Of a stretch of 64,000 nucleotides of DNA, positions 8,831 through 17,506 are shown in pieces (position 1 is the first letter of the stretch; each line of letters opens with the position of its first letter). This DNA comes from UBA7332 sp051657165 (GTDB taxonomy: Bacteria > Bacteroidota > Bacteroidia > Bacteroidales > UBA7332). The stretch covers positions 1 through 64,000 of the forward strand of contig JBOFKD010000073.1 in assembly GCA_051657165.1 (NCBI GenBank). Reading direction: 5' to 3'. The notes beneath the pieces are model-generated. The model worked only from the letters and a program-made list of their open reading frames with translations, was not told where the DNA came from and searched no databases. The translations under genes and the position numbers were made by a program.

Positions 8831-10024
8831 ATGACTGATATGAAAACTACAATAATAACCATTATAGCCACATTGCTCCTTCCTTTGGGAGCAATGGCTA
8901 TGACAGAAGGTTTTGAACCGGTTCTTACTGAAATCGAAAAAAACAACTCTACATTAAGTGCTCTCCGGGAAGAAGCCGGAGCAAATAAGCTAAATAATCT
9001 GACCGGGCTGACTCTGGCAAATCCGGAAGTAGAGTTTAATTATCTCTGGGGAAGCCCTTCTGAGATAGGATCCCGCAAAGATTTCTCCGTTACGCAGACT
9101 TTTGATTTTGCCACCCTGCTCGGATATAAAAGAAACGTAGCTGAGAGACAAAACAATCTGATTGATCTTCAGTTAAAACAGGAACGTCTTAACATCCTGC
9201 TGGAAGCAAAGAAGAACCTGATCGATCTGGTCTATTACAATGGATTGCGAAAAGAATTAACCACCCGGTTAAATTATGCACAATCTCTGGCTGATGCCTA
9301 CAATGAACGATTGGAAAAAGGCGATGCCAATATCCTGGAAGTAAATAAAGTAAAGCTAAATCTCACCTCTACACTCAACGAGCTGAGAAGAGTTGAAATA
9401 GAGAGAGAAAGTTTACTGAACAACCTGAAGCGGCTTAACGGAGGTATTCCTCTCAGCTTCGAAGAAAACAGCTATACCCGGGAGGTGCTTCCTCCTGATT
9501 TTGACTCCTGGTATCAGGTTGCAGAAGTTAAGAATCCCGTACTACAGTATGTCCGCGGAGAAACAGATCTTGCGAATGAAGAAGTCAAACTCAGCAAATC
9601 CAAAGGACTTCCCTCCTTCTCCACCGGATATGCTATGGAGAAGACTCTCGGACAGAATTATCAGGGAATATCCTTCGGCATATCCATACCGTTGTGGGAA
9701 AACAAAAATCGGGTAAAACAGGCCAAAGCCTCAGTCCGTGCCTCTCAGAGTAAGGAGAAGGATGTCAGATTACAGTTCTACATGTCTCTTTCGGGATTAT
9801 ACGACAAAACCAGAGGATTACAGAAAGTAGCCCTGGATTACTCGGCATCACTAGCCAGTCTGAACAATTCAGCGCTGTTGCAGAAAGCACTAAACAGCGG
9901 CGAAATATCTCTGCTTGATTACATCGTAGAAAACGGATTGTATTACGATGCTGTCAATCAGGCTCTTCAGGCCCAGAGAGATTATGAAATATCATTGGCC
10001 GAATTACAGGTCTTTGAGTTGTAA
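8831..10024 (+). CDS. TolC-family outer-membrane efflux protein (CzcC type)
   Basis: 397 aa, with an alternative start at the ATG at 8840 that gives MKTTIITIIATLLLPLGAMA, a clean signal peptide; the first ATG (8831) adds only MTD. The body is made of long amphipathic helices with the two OEP repeats (around 20-200 and 215-390), e.g. LILEAKKNLIDL-like and YDKTRGLQKVALDYSASL stretches. It forms the outer-membrane duct of the tripartite metal pump. Nothing appears truncated. The operon ends here; 2.2 kb without genes follow. Confidence 0.88.
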   Translation: MTDMKTTIITIIATLLLPLGAMAMTEGFEPVLTEIEKNNSTLSALREEAGANKLNNLTGLTLANPEVEFNYLWGSPSEIGSRKDFSVTQTFDFATLLGYKRNVAERQNNLIDLQLKQERLNILLEAKKNLIDLVYYNGLRKELTTRLNYAQSLADAYNERLEKGDANILEVNKVKLNLTSTLNELRRVEIERESLLNNLKRLNGGIPLSFEENSYTREVLPPDFDSWYQVAEVKNPVLQYVRGETDLANEEVKLSKSKGLPSFSTGYAMEKTLGQNYQGISFGISIPLWENKNRVKQAKASVRASQSKEKDVRLQFYMSLSGLYDKTRGLQKVALDYSASLASLNNSALLQKALNSGEISLLDYIVENGLYYDAVNQALQAQRDYEISLAELQVFEL

Positions 10025-10137
10025 GTAGTGAAAGTGAAACGCCGGATAAACAGAGTTGCGAACTTCAGACGCAGGTTCGATAAAAACAGAAACAAGGCAA
10101 TCACACATACGAATAGATGAAAGCTAATATACGTATA

Positions 10138-10221
10138 GCTACTTGCAAATGAAAGTTTGCTACTTGCAAAACTTATTTTGCTACTTGCTAATTTCAGTTT
10201 GCTACTTGCAAACCAACATGA
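10138..10221 (+). repeat. Phased repeat block 1: four 21-bp direct repeats, motif GCTACTTGC
   Basis: GCTACTTGC begins at 10138, 10159, 10180 and 10201, exactly 21 bp apart, with AA or TA following and about 10 variable bases before the next copy. This is two helical turns per unit. No ORF of note covers it. Confidence 0.85.
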
Positions 10222-10242
10222 TCTCATGCTGTTGGAAATTTG

Positions 10243-10330
10243 CTTAAGAGAAATTCGAAATTCTCTTAAGAGAAAATGGAAAACCACTTAAGAGAATCTG
10301 CGGAAGCTCTTAACTCTCTTCAGGAAAACT
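10243..10330 (+). repeat. Phased repeat block 2: four 22-bp direct repeats, motif CTTAAGAGAA
   Basis: CTTAAGAGAA begins at 10243, 10265 and 10287, and a degenerate CTTAACTCTC at 10309, giving an exact 22-bp period with 12 variable bases per unit. The motif is unrelated to that of block 1. Confidence 0.85.
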
Positions 10331-10355
10331 ATACACAGAGTTTTGCAGTTTGAAT

Positions 10356-10551
10356 TGCAACCATTTGCAACCGCACAGCCAAAGGAGGTGTAAGTGTTTG
10401 TTATATAGTATTTTGATGGATATTAAAAAGGTTGCAATTGAGGTTGCAATTGGTTGCAATTGGTGACGATTGGTTGCAATTGAATTTCTTGAATTGCAAC
10501 CCGTATCGTATTGTTTAACAGCATGTTATACATGGTTGCAAATGGTTGCAA
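10356..10551 (+). repeat. Repeat block 3: TTGCAACC/GGTTGCAA copies in both orientations
   Basis: About nine copies of TTGCAACC or its complement GGTTGCAA. Two forward copies come first, then four GGTTGCAATTG-type copies between 10430 and 10482 at spacings of about 12, 10 and 20, one inverted copy near 10494 and two more at 10534 and 10544. Spacing clusters around multiples of 10 bp, so all copies face a similar side of the helix. A short leader TATACACAGAGTTTTG precedes this block (from about 10331) and recurs before block 4 (about 10634). Confidence 0.75.
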
Positions 10552-10664
10552 TTGAAATCAGGAAAATTTGTGTGCAGATGTTTTTCAGGCTTATTACACT
10601 TATCTAAGATATCGCGGAGACGCTTACCCTTTATTTTATACACAGAGTTTTGAGTTTTGAATCG

Positions 10665-10848
10665 ACACAATCAGCACTTTTGGATTAAATAAATGATTAA
10701 CAGGTGCATAAGTGTGCTGATTCACCTCAAATGAATCAGCACTGCGAGCTCCAATTAGCACACGTATCAGCACACTTACCGTTGGCGTATATACCTGATT
10801 ACTAACAGATAACAACACAAAGGTACTGATTGTGCTGATAGTGCTGAT
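10665..10848 (+). repeat. Repeat block 4: GTGCTGATT/AATCAGCAC copies in both orientations
   Basis: At least six copies of GTGCTGATT or AATCAGCAC, some extended to GTGTGCTGATT. They are seen near 10668, 10710, 10733, 10768, 10828 and 10838. The last two are 10 bp apart. The block begins after the same TATACACAGAGTTTTG leader as block 3. Confidence 0.7.
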
Positions 10849-10898
10849 TGAAAATCAAACTTTATGTGCGATCAGCTTTATTCCCGTATTTGCCTGCC

Positions 10899-11024
10899 AC
10901 GAAATACGTATATCTCAGTCACGAAGTACGTATTTCTCTGCTACGAAGTACGTATTTCTTTCCATTAAAATACGTATTTCCAGGCGTACAAATACGTATT
11001 TCGTTGAGCAGAAACACGCATCTC
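10899..11024 (+). repeat. Phased repeat block 5: six 22-bp repeats with palindromic core GAAATACGTATTTC
   Basis: The TACGTA centre occurs at 10905, 10927, 10949, 10971 and 10993, and a degenerate CACGCA at 11015: six units at an exact 22-bp period. The core GAARTACGTATTTC is a near-perfect palindrome of 14 bp, separated by 8 variable bases. Short open frames through it (for example 10832-11083) merely translate the repeats and are not credible genes. Confidence 0.9.
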
Positions 11025-11174
11025 TGTATCGTCCTGAATTTAGTATTATCGCCAGATTGAACTTGCAATGCATTGCAGACTGAATTCGTAATTAGTTTCC
11101 TTATCTGTCAACCTTTTCAGTAAAAGTCACGGCATGCAAATGCGGATGACTTTTCATACGTACTACTTAGAAAG

Positions 11175-11284
11175 TTCATTTAAAATAACTTGCGCGTTCT
11201 TAAGTATGAAAATATATTTTCATTTAAATGATCTTGTACGTTCATAGGAATGAACGCGCACGTTTATACGGTTGAAAATACAGA
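11175..11284 (+). repeat. Phased repeat block 6: 22-bp direct repeats, motif TTCATTTAAA
   Basis: TTCATTTAAA-like starts lie at 11175, 11197 (TTCTTAAGTA), 11219, 11241 (TTCATAGGAA) and 11263 (TTTATACGGT), again exactly 22 bp apart. Several units end in GCG/CG before the next copy. A 17-bp-loop inverted repeat (AAAAGTCA...TGACTTTT, 11117-11151) sits just before this block. Confidence 0.75.
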
Positions 11285-11327
11285 CTATCCTTTCGTTTAC
11301 AATAAATACAATACATGAAGTTTTTGA

Positions 11328-11536
11328 TTTTCATTTGCCATCATTTGCCATACGCGCCAAAAAACTACATAAATACCTAACTATCAGCGTTATATATTAT
11401 GGCAAATACTATGGCAATTCATGGCAAATGAATTTGATTTGCCATAGCATTTGTCATATCAATTGCCATACGTTAACTAATTATTATCCAGTTTATTATC
11501 TATAAAAATAGATCCCAATGGCAATTGATGGCAATT
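11328..11536 (+). repeat. Repeat block 7: ATTTGCCAT/ATGGCAAAT copies in both orientations
   Basis: At least nine copies of TTGCCAT or ATGGCAA. Two ATTTGCCAT copies 10 bp apart come first, then ATGGCAA copies at about 12 and 10 bp intervals around 11399-11428, then mixed orientation copies up to 11536. The leader complement ACTCTGTGTAT occurs right after (about 11548), closing the tract in inverted orientation. Confidence 0.75.
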
Positions 11537-11570
11537 AAAAACAAAAAACTCTGTGTATCGTTTTTCAGGA

Positions 11571-11763
11571 TCGGTGAGGCAACTTGTAGAAACGATTCTC
11601 ATTGCTATTTTTTCTGTTCTTTTACGCCGAAGGTGTAATTTGTCTGTAACCGCGTTTTGAATCCTGAATCGGAACGGATGAAGGATTCAAAGCGTGGCTC
11701 ATTGTCAGCCTGCACCACAACCCCGAAGGTGGTTGTTTGTGAAGAAAACTGACAATGAAATAC
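11571..11763 (+). repeat. Dispersed repeat family A, copy 1 (193 bp)
   Basis: Matches 11964-12156 base for base in spacing (constant offset of 393) with scattered substitutions. It contains the core hairpin ACAACCCCGAAGGTGGTTGT at 11717-11736. A second, inverted core lies at 11804-11823, followed by a further hairpin around CAATCCTCCGCAGGATTG-type sequence. Further core copies occur at 54330 and 60831. Confidence 0.85.
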
Positions 11764-11963
11764 GGATCAACGGATAAACTCGGTTGGTCTGAAAGCTACA
11801 CAAACAACCACCTTCGGGGTTGTAGAGGTAGAGGATGATCGCTTTCCGGGGGTTGAAACAATCAAACTCCTGCGGAGGATTGTTTCAACCCCCGGTTACA
11901 GACAAATTATCCTTTCAGGATAAAAAAATAAGACTCCTTGTCTCTATTTTGTTATGAATACAA

Positions 11964-12156
11964 TCGGTGAGACAACTTGTAGATGCGATTCTCATTGCTA
12001 TTTGTTTTGTTCTTTTACGGCGAAGGTGTAATTTATCTATAACTGCATTTTGGATCCTGATTGAGAACGGATGAGGAATTCAAAGCGTGGCTCATTGCCA
12101 GCCTGCACCACAACCCCGAAGGTGGTTGTTTGTGAAAATAACTGACAATGAAATAC
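11964..12156 (+). repeat. Dispersed repeat family A, copy 2
   Basis: Direct copy of 11571-11763 at an exact offset of 393 with no indels, core hairpin at 12110-12129. No coding frame is conserved between the two copies, which favours a non-coding element. Confidence 0.85.
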
Positions 12157-12221
12157 GAACTCTACCAACGGTGTTTATCCGCTGATCCCGAAATCCGGGG
12201 CTAACCCTAAAAAAAAGGCAT

Positions 12222-12254
12222 AAAAAAAAAGACTTCCCGAATGAGAAGTCTTTT
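12222..12254 (-). terminator. Intrinsic terminator after the tRNA-Phe pair
   Basis: On the minus strand AAAAGACTTC pairs with GAAGTCTTTT across an 8-base loop and runs into a T tract, directly downstream of the tRNA genes. Confidence 0.75.
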
Positions 12255-12257
12255 CTG

Positions 12258-12330
12258 TGGTGCCACCAGGAATCGAACCGGGGACACAAGGATTTTCAGT
12301 CCTTTGCTCTACCAACTGAGCTATGGCACC
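12258..12330 (-). tRNA. tRNA-Phe (GAA)
   Basis: 73 nt on the minus strand beginning GGTGCCATAGCTCAGTTGG. The acceptor GGTGCCA pairs with TGGCACC, the anticodon loop is CTGAAAA (anticodon GAA), and the T loop is TTCGATT. The 3-prime CCA is not encoded. Confidence 0.95.
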
Positions 12331-12350
12331 AAAAGAGATAATAAAAATTG

Positions 12351-12423
12351 TGGTACCACCAGGAATCGAACCGGGGACACAAGGATTTTCAGTCCTTTGC
12401 TCTACCAACTGAGCTATGGTACC
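12351..12423 (-). tRNA. tRNA-Phe (GAA), second copy
   Basis: Same as the neighbouring copy except for a compensated acceptor pair change (GGTACCA with TGGTACC). Anticodon GAA. It lies 20 bp upstream of the first copy in the same transcript, so the pair arose by duplication. Confidence 0.95.
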
Positions 12424-12573
12424 TTATCGCTTTTGCACTGCAAAGATATGGAGAATAATCGGATCTGCAAAGCTTTTGCAATAAAAAAAAGGGCATGCAC
12501 AGACACTTTACCTGCCTTTGCATACCCATAGTTTTAATTTCCAACGATATAGAACAAGAAAAAAAATATTTAT

Positions 12574-13284
12574 TTATTCATCAGTTTGTGTGTTATCTGA
12601 TGGATTTCCTTTTGTTTTGACAACTTTATCTGTAATGTATACCGTAAAGATCGGGAACATCATCATCCCGATAGAAGCTAAGAGCACGGACATTATTTTT
12701 CCGCCGGTGGTCATTGCGTAGATATTTGAACCGACTGTAGTCACATCCATAAAAGCCCACCACATAGCATCTCCAATAGTAGTTACTCCCGGATTAGTGC
12801 CTTTTTCCAATGTGTAGAAAAGAAGAGTACAAAAATAAATCATTGCCAGCATCATTATCAGATATGTGAAAAATAAACTGGTTGCTTTATTATTTGTCAG
12901 CCATGATGTTATTATAAACAATGCATATCCACCTCTGACAAGGGGAATCATCTTTAAGAAATAATATACATGCGGTTCTACCTGTGTGCCACTAAATGCA
13001 ATAATATTCAAATAAGGAATGGCTACCAGAAGAAATATAAATCTATTTTTGAAGTATGACCATTTCTCTTTTGTCAGAATTAATCCGACAAAGAAGTCGG
13101 CAAGAAAGATCATACAGATACCTAACTGTACCCTCAGATAAGTCTTTTTAGGTACATCAGGGATAAACTGAAACATCTCAAGCGAAACAGCACCTATAAG
13201 AAATAAGCTCGTCAATATCACAAACAAGTGAAGAATCTTCATTATCAAAGGAATATCTTCTCCTTTAGTCGAAAAAAAGTTCAT
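12574..13284 (-). CDS. Ion-channel-like membrane protein with non-canonical pore motif
   Basis: 236 aa. It has several hydrophobic helices, including LHLFVILTSLFLIGAVSLEM and FIFLLVAIPYLNIIAFSG, then a pore region: IGDAMWWAFMDVTTVGSNIY followed by the inner helix IMSVLLASIGMMMFPIFTVYI. The layout (outer helices, pore loop with WWAFMDVTTVG, inner helix) is that of a tetrameric cation channel. However, the filter reads TTVGSN in place of the potassium signature TVGYGD. K+ selectivity is therefore doubtful. In Bacteroides a related channel gene is often found with glutaminase/GadC acid-resistance genes, which lie 3-8 kb away here (context knowledge, not proof). Confidence 0.7.
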   Translation of the reverse strand: MNFFSTKGEDIPLIMKILHLFVILTSLFLIGAVSLEMFQFIPDVPKKTYLRVQLGICMIFLADFFVGLILTKEKWSYFKNRFIFLLVAIPYLNIIAFSGTQVEPHVYYFLKMIPLVRGGYALFIITSWLTNNKATSLFFTYLIMMLAMIYFCTLLFYTLEKGTNPGVTTIGDAMWWAFMDVTTVGSNIYAMTTGGKIMSVLLASIGMMMFPIFTVYITDKVVKTKGNPSDNTQTDE

Positions 13285-13307
13285 TGGTCCAGAGTTTTAA
13301 GAATGTA

Positions 13308-14546
13308 TTATTTATTATCTGTATAGTATCTTTTGTCCATTCCCACACTAAATGTATTGCGGGAGAAATAGAGTAATACAGAGAACAGTACTCCCAGAAT
13401 TGCATTAACAAGGAATGAGTCACGGCTGGTTGTTAAATGGAATATATCCTGTAAGGCCTGTATTATAACAGGGAAAAGGAGAATTGCCAGATAATTCATA
13501 GACATAACGATACCCAGAATAAGCGTTGTGGTTTTGCGGGTTGAGATATCTGAGGCTTTCTCATATACAATGGGTTGCATGGCGCCATAACCAAGTCCTG
13601 TCAGAACACAACCCAATGTAATAAGAAATACATTTGTGCTGAAGTATATAACAATCAGCCCCGAGAATATAAAGATACTACCCACTATGTTTGTATTATT
13701 CTTCAATACCCCAATCACTTTGTTCAGGAATAATCCGGGAAGCATGATTGCCAGAAACAGAATAGAAATCATTGTTCCCGAAGCCGAACTGTCCATTTTC
13801 TCTGCTTGCATAAGATAAGGCAGATTAAATGTAACGGTTAGTACCATATAAGTTATAAAGAAATAGATTCCTACTAAACGCATTACATTCTTAGGTTTTA
13901 TTCCTTTGACGGCGGGTTCATCCGGTGCTGAATCTGACGAAGGCACCTCACCTGCTCTTATTGAATCTTTCAACTCACTTTTCTTGTTAGCTTTAAGAAT
14001 TAGCAAAAGGGAGGCAAGAGGAAGCATATATACAATAAAAGGAAGATGCCAGTTTACATCGGCCAGAATACCGGCAACAAAAGTAGCAACGACCAGTGTC
14101 ACATTGGTAATAGAAGAACTTATACCTAATTGAGACACACGATACTTTCCTTCAAAGATTGTTGCAATCAAACTTGTAGATAACGGTATAACGATTCCGG
14201 CTCCGGCTCCCAGAAGACAACCGATAAGAATAAGCCAGAACATACTGTCGGCAAAGAAATACAATACAGCACTTAACAGATAGATAGACAAACCGATAAC
14301 TACCAGCTTGATTTTCCCTCCACTATCAGCTATACGTCCGGACAGAAGTATAAACGGAATGATTAAAAGCGACGGTAAAGATGTAAGCATATCTATTTCC
14401 ATATGAGATACTTTAGGAAAAATGGTATCCAGTTTTCCTAATATCGGGGATATAGCTAAGCCCGGAAGTGAAGTTACTGCTGAAATAGACCAGACAGCCA
14501 GCAGTGTAAACAAAGAGATGGTTCCTCTTCCTGTATTTATTTTCAT
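13308..14546 (-). CDS. Major facilitator superfamily transporter
   Basis: 412 aa with about twelve membrane helices and the loop 2-3 MFS motif in GRIADSGGKIKLVVIG. A central hydrophilic loop lies near residues 190-220 (ANKKSELKDSIRAGEVPSSD). The profile resembles the drug/sugar exporter subgroup. Substrate unknown. It lies 24 bp upstream of the channel-like gene in the same direction, so both may share a transcript. Confidence 0.82.
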   Translation of the reverse strand: MKINTGRGTISLFTLLAVWSISAVTSLPGLAISPILGKLDTIFPKVSHMEIDMLTSLPSLLIIPFILLSGRIADSGGKIKLVVIGLSIYLLSAVLYFFADSMFWLILIGCLLGAGAGIVIPLSTSLIATIFEGKYRVSQLGISSSITNVTLVVATFVAGILADVNWHLPFIVYMLPLASLLLILKANKKSELKDSIRAGEVPSSDSAPDEPAVKGIKPKNVMRLVGIYFFITYMVLTVTFNLPYLMQAEKMDSSASGTMISILFLAIMLPGLFLNKVIGVLKNNTNIVGSIFIFSGLIVIYFSTNVFLITLGCVLTGLGYGAMQPIVYEKASDISTRKTTTLILGIVMSMNYLAILLFPVIIQALQDIFHLTTSRDSFLVNAILGVLFSVLLYFSRNTFSVGMDKRYYTDNK

Positions 14547-14694
14547 AGTTTGATTATTAATAAAGTAAATCCATTCGTAACAACTATGAATATAACACGA
14601 GAGATAAGAGTTTGTTTAGATAAAATTGTTGATTAATACAGGAAACAGAGCAGTAAAAAAGCAAAACAGTGTTCCTTTTTGTTATCAGTTCCGA

Positions 14695-15648
14695 TCAGGG
14701 AAGATGCTTACATAATGGCTGATAAAACGATGAGCCGGAACTAGCTATAACATCCTTCAGAATACCGGCATAAGTATTCCCGAAGTCCTGATCGCCGCGA
14801 ATGACACTATTTTTTAACAGAGCATAGACTTTGATCAATTCATAATTTATAAGTGCTTTGAAGAGAAGTGAGACATCCACAGCATCATGTAGCTCTTTCT
14901 GCTGAAGCTGCGAATACATATCGAGTAAAACAGGTAGAAAAACCGGATTAGGAAAAACCTCTACTGCTCTTAGTGCACGATTAACATCGGTAGAATAGCT
15001 ACGCTTAAGTTCTGACATAATGAGATTTACATCCTGTTCCTGCTGATATCTGGCCAGGTATTCTAAAGCATCTTTGCGTCTTTCTTTATTATATATCTCG
15101 CGGATTCTCGGATAATGCGCTTCTTGAGGTGAGAGGCGATTCATCACATCACTGATACATATAAGTTTGTTTGTTTTATCATAGAGGATTGTACTATCAA
15201 TTTTATTCTTTTCGGTTTCGGAGAGAGACGGATATAAAAAATGAACATAAAAATCTCCTACTTTCCGCCGGCTGCATTTATCATCCGATTTCACATCTAC
15301 TTCGGCAGCATCTTTCAGGTGAGATACTAACAGAGAATATTTATCAACTGTTTCTCTTTCCGATGCAATCATTACTCCGTAGACACGCACATGAGGTTCT
15401 AATGATTTCGTTAGCTGCATTACCTCCTCGTCTGTCGCAAGCTGGCGAACCTGACCGAATACGTGATATTCGGGAGTCATCACATCACGAGAATCAAAGA
15501 TATTCCATGCGATTTGTGTTTTCCCCGACAGATTCTTCATCAGATCGGCCACTTCAGCAGACAGGCTTGGGCTTAGCATATAACTTCTCACCACCACTAC
15601 CGTCAGCAGAATAACAACAAACACACCTAGTTTCCATATATTTTTCAT
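14695..15648 (-). CDS. Exported or membrane-anchored protein of unknown function
   Basis: 317 aa. A single N-terminal helix (LGVFVVILLTVVVVRSYML) anchors or exports it. The remainder is soluble. Residues around 180-300 are mostly helical with repeated Leu/Tyr patterns (YLARYQQEQDVNLIMSELKRS, VDVSLLFKALINYELIKVY), reminiscent of alpha-solenoid repeats but not assignable by eye. No catalytic motif is seen. It is separated by about 150 bp from the MFS gene and is divergent from the GadC-like gene. Confidence 0.6.
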   Translation of the reverse strand: MKNIWKLGVFVVILLTVVVVRSYMLSPSLSAEVADLMKNLSGKTQIAWNIFDSRDVMTPEYHVFGQVRQLATDEEVMQLTKSLEPHVRVYGVMIASERETVDKYSLLVSHLKDAAEVDVKSDDKCSRRKVGDFYVHFLYPSLSETEKNKIDSTILYDKTNKLICISDVMNRLSPQEAHYPRIREIYNKERRKDALEYLARYQQEQDVNLIMSELKRSYSTDVNRALRAVEVFPNPVFLPVLLDMYSQLQQKELHDAVDVSLLFKALINYELIKVYALLKNSVIRGDQDFGNTYAGILKDVIASSGSSFYQPLCKHLP

Positions 15649-15927
15649 AGTCAGAGCTTTTACGATATCAGAACAAAACAGATAATCAGAAAACCATCCC
15701 GGAATATACGTATTTTACAATTCCAGACCAGAGTGATCTCTTAATGTAGTTTCGCAAAACTATTTATTTTTTTCCGGAAATATACATTTTTACCTGTTTT
15801 TTCATCTTCCTCCCGAACTATTATCTGGACAGAGATATTTTTTAATGATACCAACTCAACTATCTAAGGATTTCATTGTTTTATCTATGACCTATTCAAA
15901 TTAAATCTTAACTAATAATAATAAATT

Positions 15928-17418
15928 ATGGCTACAAAACCATCCACTACGGCTAAGATCGGGGTAATGACCTTAGCAATTATGAACATTACTGCAGTTG
16001 TCAGCCTCCGCGGACTGCCTGCTGAAGCTGAATACGGACTCAGCTCTGCTTTCTATTATCTCTTCGCTGCTATTTGTTTTCTAATCCCGACAGCTCTGGT
16101 TGCGGCTGAATTAGCTGCCATGTATCAGGACAAACAAGGAGGGGTTTTCAGATGGGTAGGTGAAGCTTTTGGCGAAAAACTCGGCTTCCTGGCTATCTGG
16201 CTTCAATGGGTTGAAAGTACAATATGGTATCCGACTGTTCTTACTTTCGGTGCTGTTTCTCTGGCTTTTATAGGAATGGATCAGACAGCAGATATGTCTC
16301 TTGCAAGCAATAAGATTTATACGCTTGTTGTTGTTCTGATTATATACTGGTCGGCTACTTTCATTTCCCTTAAAGGTATGGGATGGGTTAGTAAGGTGGC
16401 TAAAGTCGGAGGTATGGTTGGAACAATTATTCCGGCAGCCTTATTAATTATCCTTGCAGGTGTTTATCTGGCAATGGGTGGAAAATCTGAGATGAATTTT
16501 GACAGCAACTTCTTCCCTGATTTCACTAAATTCAATAATCTCGTTCTTGCATCAAGTATTTTCTTGTTTTATGCCGGTATGGAGATGATGGGTGTGCACG
16601 TAAAAGATGTGGAAAATCCATCCAAGAATTATCCGAAAGCTGTATTTATCGGAGCATTTGTAACTGTACTTATCTTTGTACTGGGTACATTCTCTTTAGG
16701 AATTATCATTCCGCAGAAAGATATAAATCTGACACAAAGTTTACTTGTAGGATTTGACAACTACTTTAAATTTATCCATATGTCCTGGTTGTCTCCGGTT
16801 ATTGCTGTAGCTTTAGCTTTTGGAGTACTTGCGGGAGTACTGACATGGGTAGCCGGTCCTTCAAAAGGTATTTTCTCTGTAGGTAAAGCTGGTTATTTAC
16901 CTCCGTTTATGCAGAAAACAAACAAAACAGGAGTACAAAAAAACATCCTTTATATTCAGGGTGCAATCGTTACTCTTCTAAGTTTACTATTCGTTGTAAT
17001 GCCAACCGTACAAACATTCTACCAGATACTTTCACAGTTGACAGTATTACTATACCTTATTATGTATATGCTGATGTTTGCTGCTGCGATTGCATTGAGA
17101 TATAAACAAAAAAATCTGGCTCGCCCTTATCGTATCGGTAAAAATGGCAATGGATTAATGTGGTTCCTTGCAGGTCTTGGTTTCTGCGGATCATTACTGG
17201 CTTTCGTATTAAGCTTTATTCCTCCTGCTCAAATACCAAGTGGTAGTCCGACCGTATGGTATGGTGTTTTATTCGCCGGATGTATATTGGTAGTTGGTGC
17301 TCCTTTCGTGATACTGGCTGCGCGTAAACCTTCCTGGAAAAATCTGACTGATGGAGAACAATTCGAACCATTCAGCTGGCAGATAAAAGAAGATAATACT
17401 TCTGCAAATAACAAATAA
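15928..17418 (+). CDS. GadC-like glutamate/GABA-type amino acid antiporter (APC superfamily)
   Basis: 496 aa with about twelve helices. The start region has TLAIMNITAVVSLRGLPAEAEYGLSSAFYY, the conserved opening of the GadC/glutamate:GABA antiporter group, and the middle has FYAGMEMMGVHVKDVENPSKNYPKA. It would exchange glutamate or glutamine for GABA or a related product. No GadB decarboxylase is in the window. Glutaminase lies about 3.2 kb downstream in the same orientation and an Asp/Glu-type peptidase lies between, so a role in glutamine/glutamate use or acid tolerance is inferred. Confidence 0.82.
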   Translation: MATKPSTTAKIGVMTLAIMNITAVVSLRGLPAEAEYGLSSAFYYLFAAICFLIPTALVAAELAAMYQDKQGGVFRWVGEAFGEKLGFLAIWLQWVESTIWYPTVLTFGAVSLAFIGMDQTADMSLASNKIYTLVVVLIIYWSATFISLKGMGWVSKVAKVGGMVGTIIPAALLIILAGVYLAMGGKSEMNFDSNFFPDFTKFNNLVLASSIFLFYAGMEMMGVHVKDVENPSKNYPKAVFIGAFVTVLIFVLGTFSLGIIIPQKDINLTQSLLVGFDNYFKFIHMSWLSPVIAVALAFGVLAGVLTWVAGPSKGIFSVGKAGYLPPFMQKTNKTGVQKNILYIQGAIVTLLSLLFVVMPTVQTFYQILSQLTVLLYLIMYMLMFAAAIALRYKQKNLARPYRIGKNGNGLMWFLAGLGFCGSLLAFVLSFIPPAQIPSGSPTVWYGVLFAGCILVVGAPFVILAARKPSWKNLTDGEQFEPFSWQIKEDNTSANNK

Positions 17419-17460
17419 CAAATAACAAATAACAAATAATAAATAAAAAATAACAAATAA
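17405..17460 (+). repeat. Heptamer tandem repeat AATAACA
   Basis: About four units of AAATAAC followed by degenerate copies. They begin inside the last codons of the antiporter (ANNK then stop) and continue to the terminator. Slippage here could change the C-terminal residues. Confidence 0.7.
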
Positions 17461-17465
17461 AAAAA

Positions 17466-17503
17466 AGAGGGTGTCTCATAAATCGAGACACCCTCTTTTT
17501 TTT
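17466..17503. terminator. Bidirectional intrinsic terminator
   Basis: AGAGGGTGTCTC pairs with GAGACACCCTCT around a 6-base loop, with an A tract before and a T tract after, between two convergent genes. Confidence 0.88.
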
Positions 17504-17506
17504 ATT

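Noticed and set aside
10636..11505. Short open frames of 60-83 codons on both strands in the repeat tract
   Set aside because: They translate the repeated words themselves, overlap one another in several frames, and lack ribosome sites or any protein-like composition.
10138..11536. A CRISPR array
   Set aside because: Units are 21-22 bp with conserved parts of 9-14 bp and variable parts of 8-12 bp; spacers are far too short, motifs change from block to block, and no cas gene is nearby.
12092..12531. Frames across the tRNA-Phe genes
   Set aside because: They are translations of the tRNA sequences, seen as the repeated CVPGSIPGGTT peptide.
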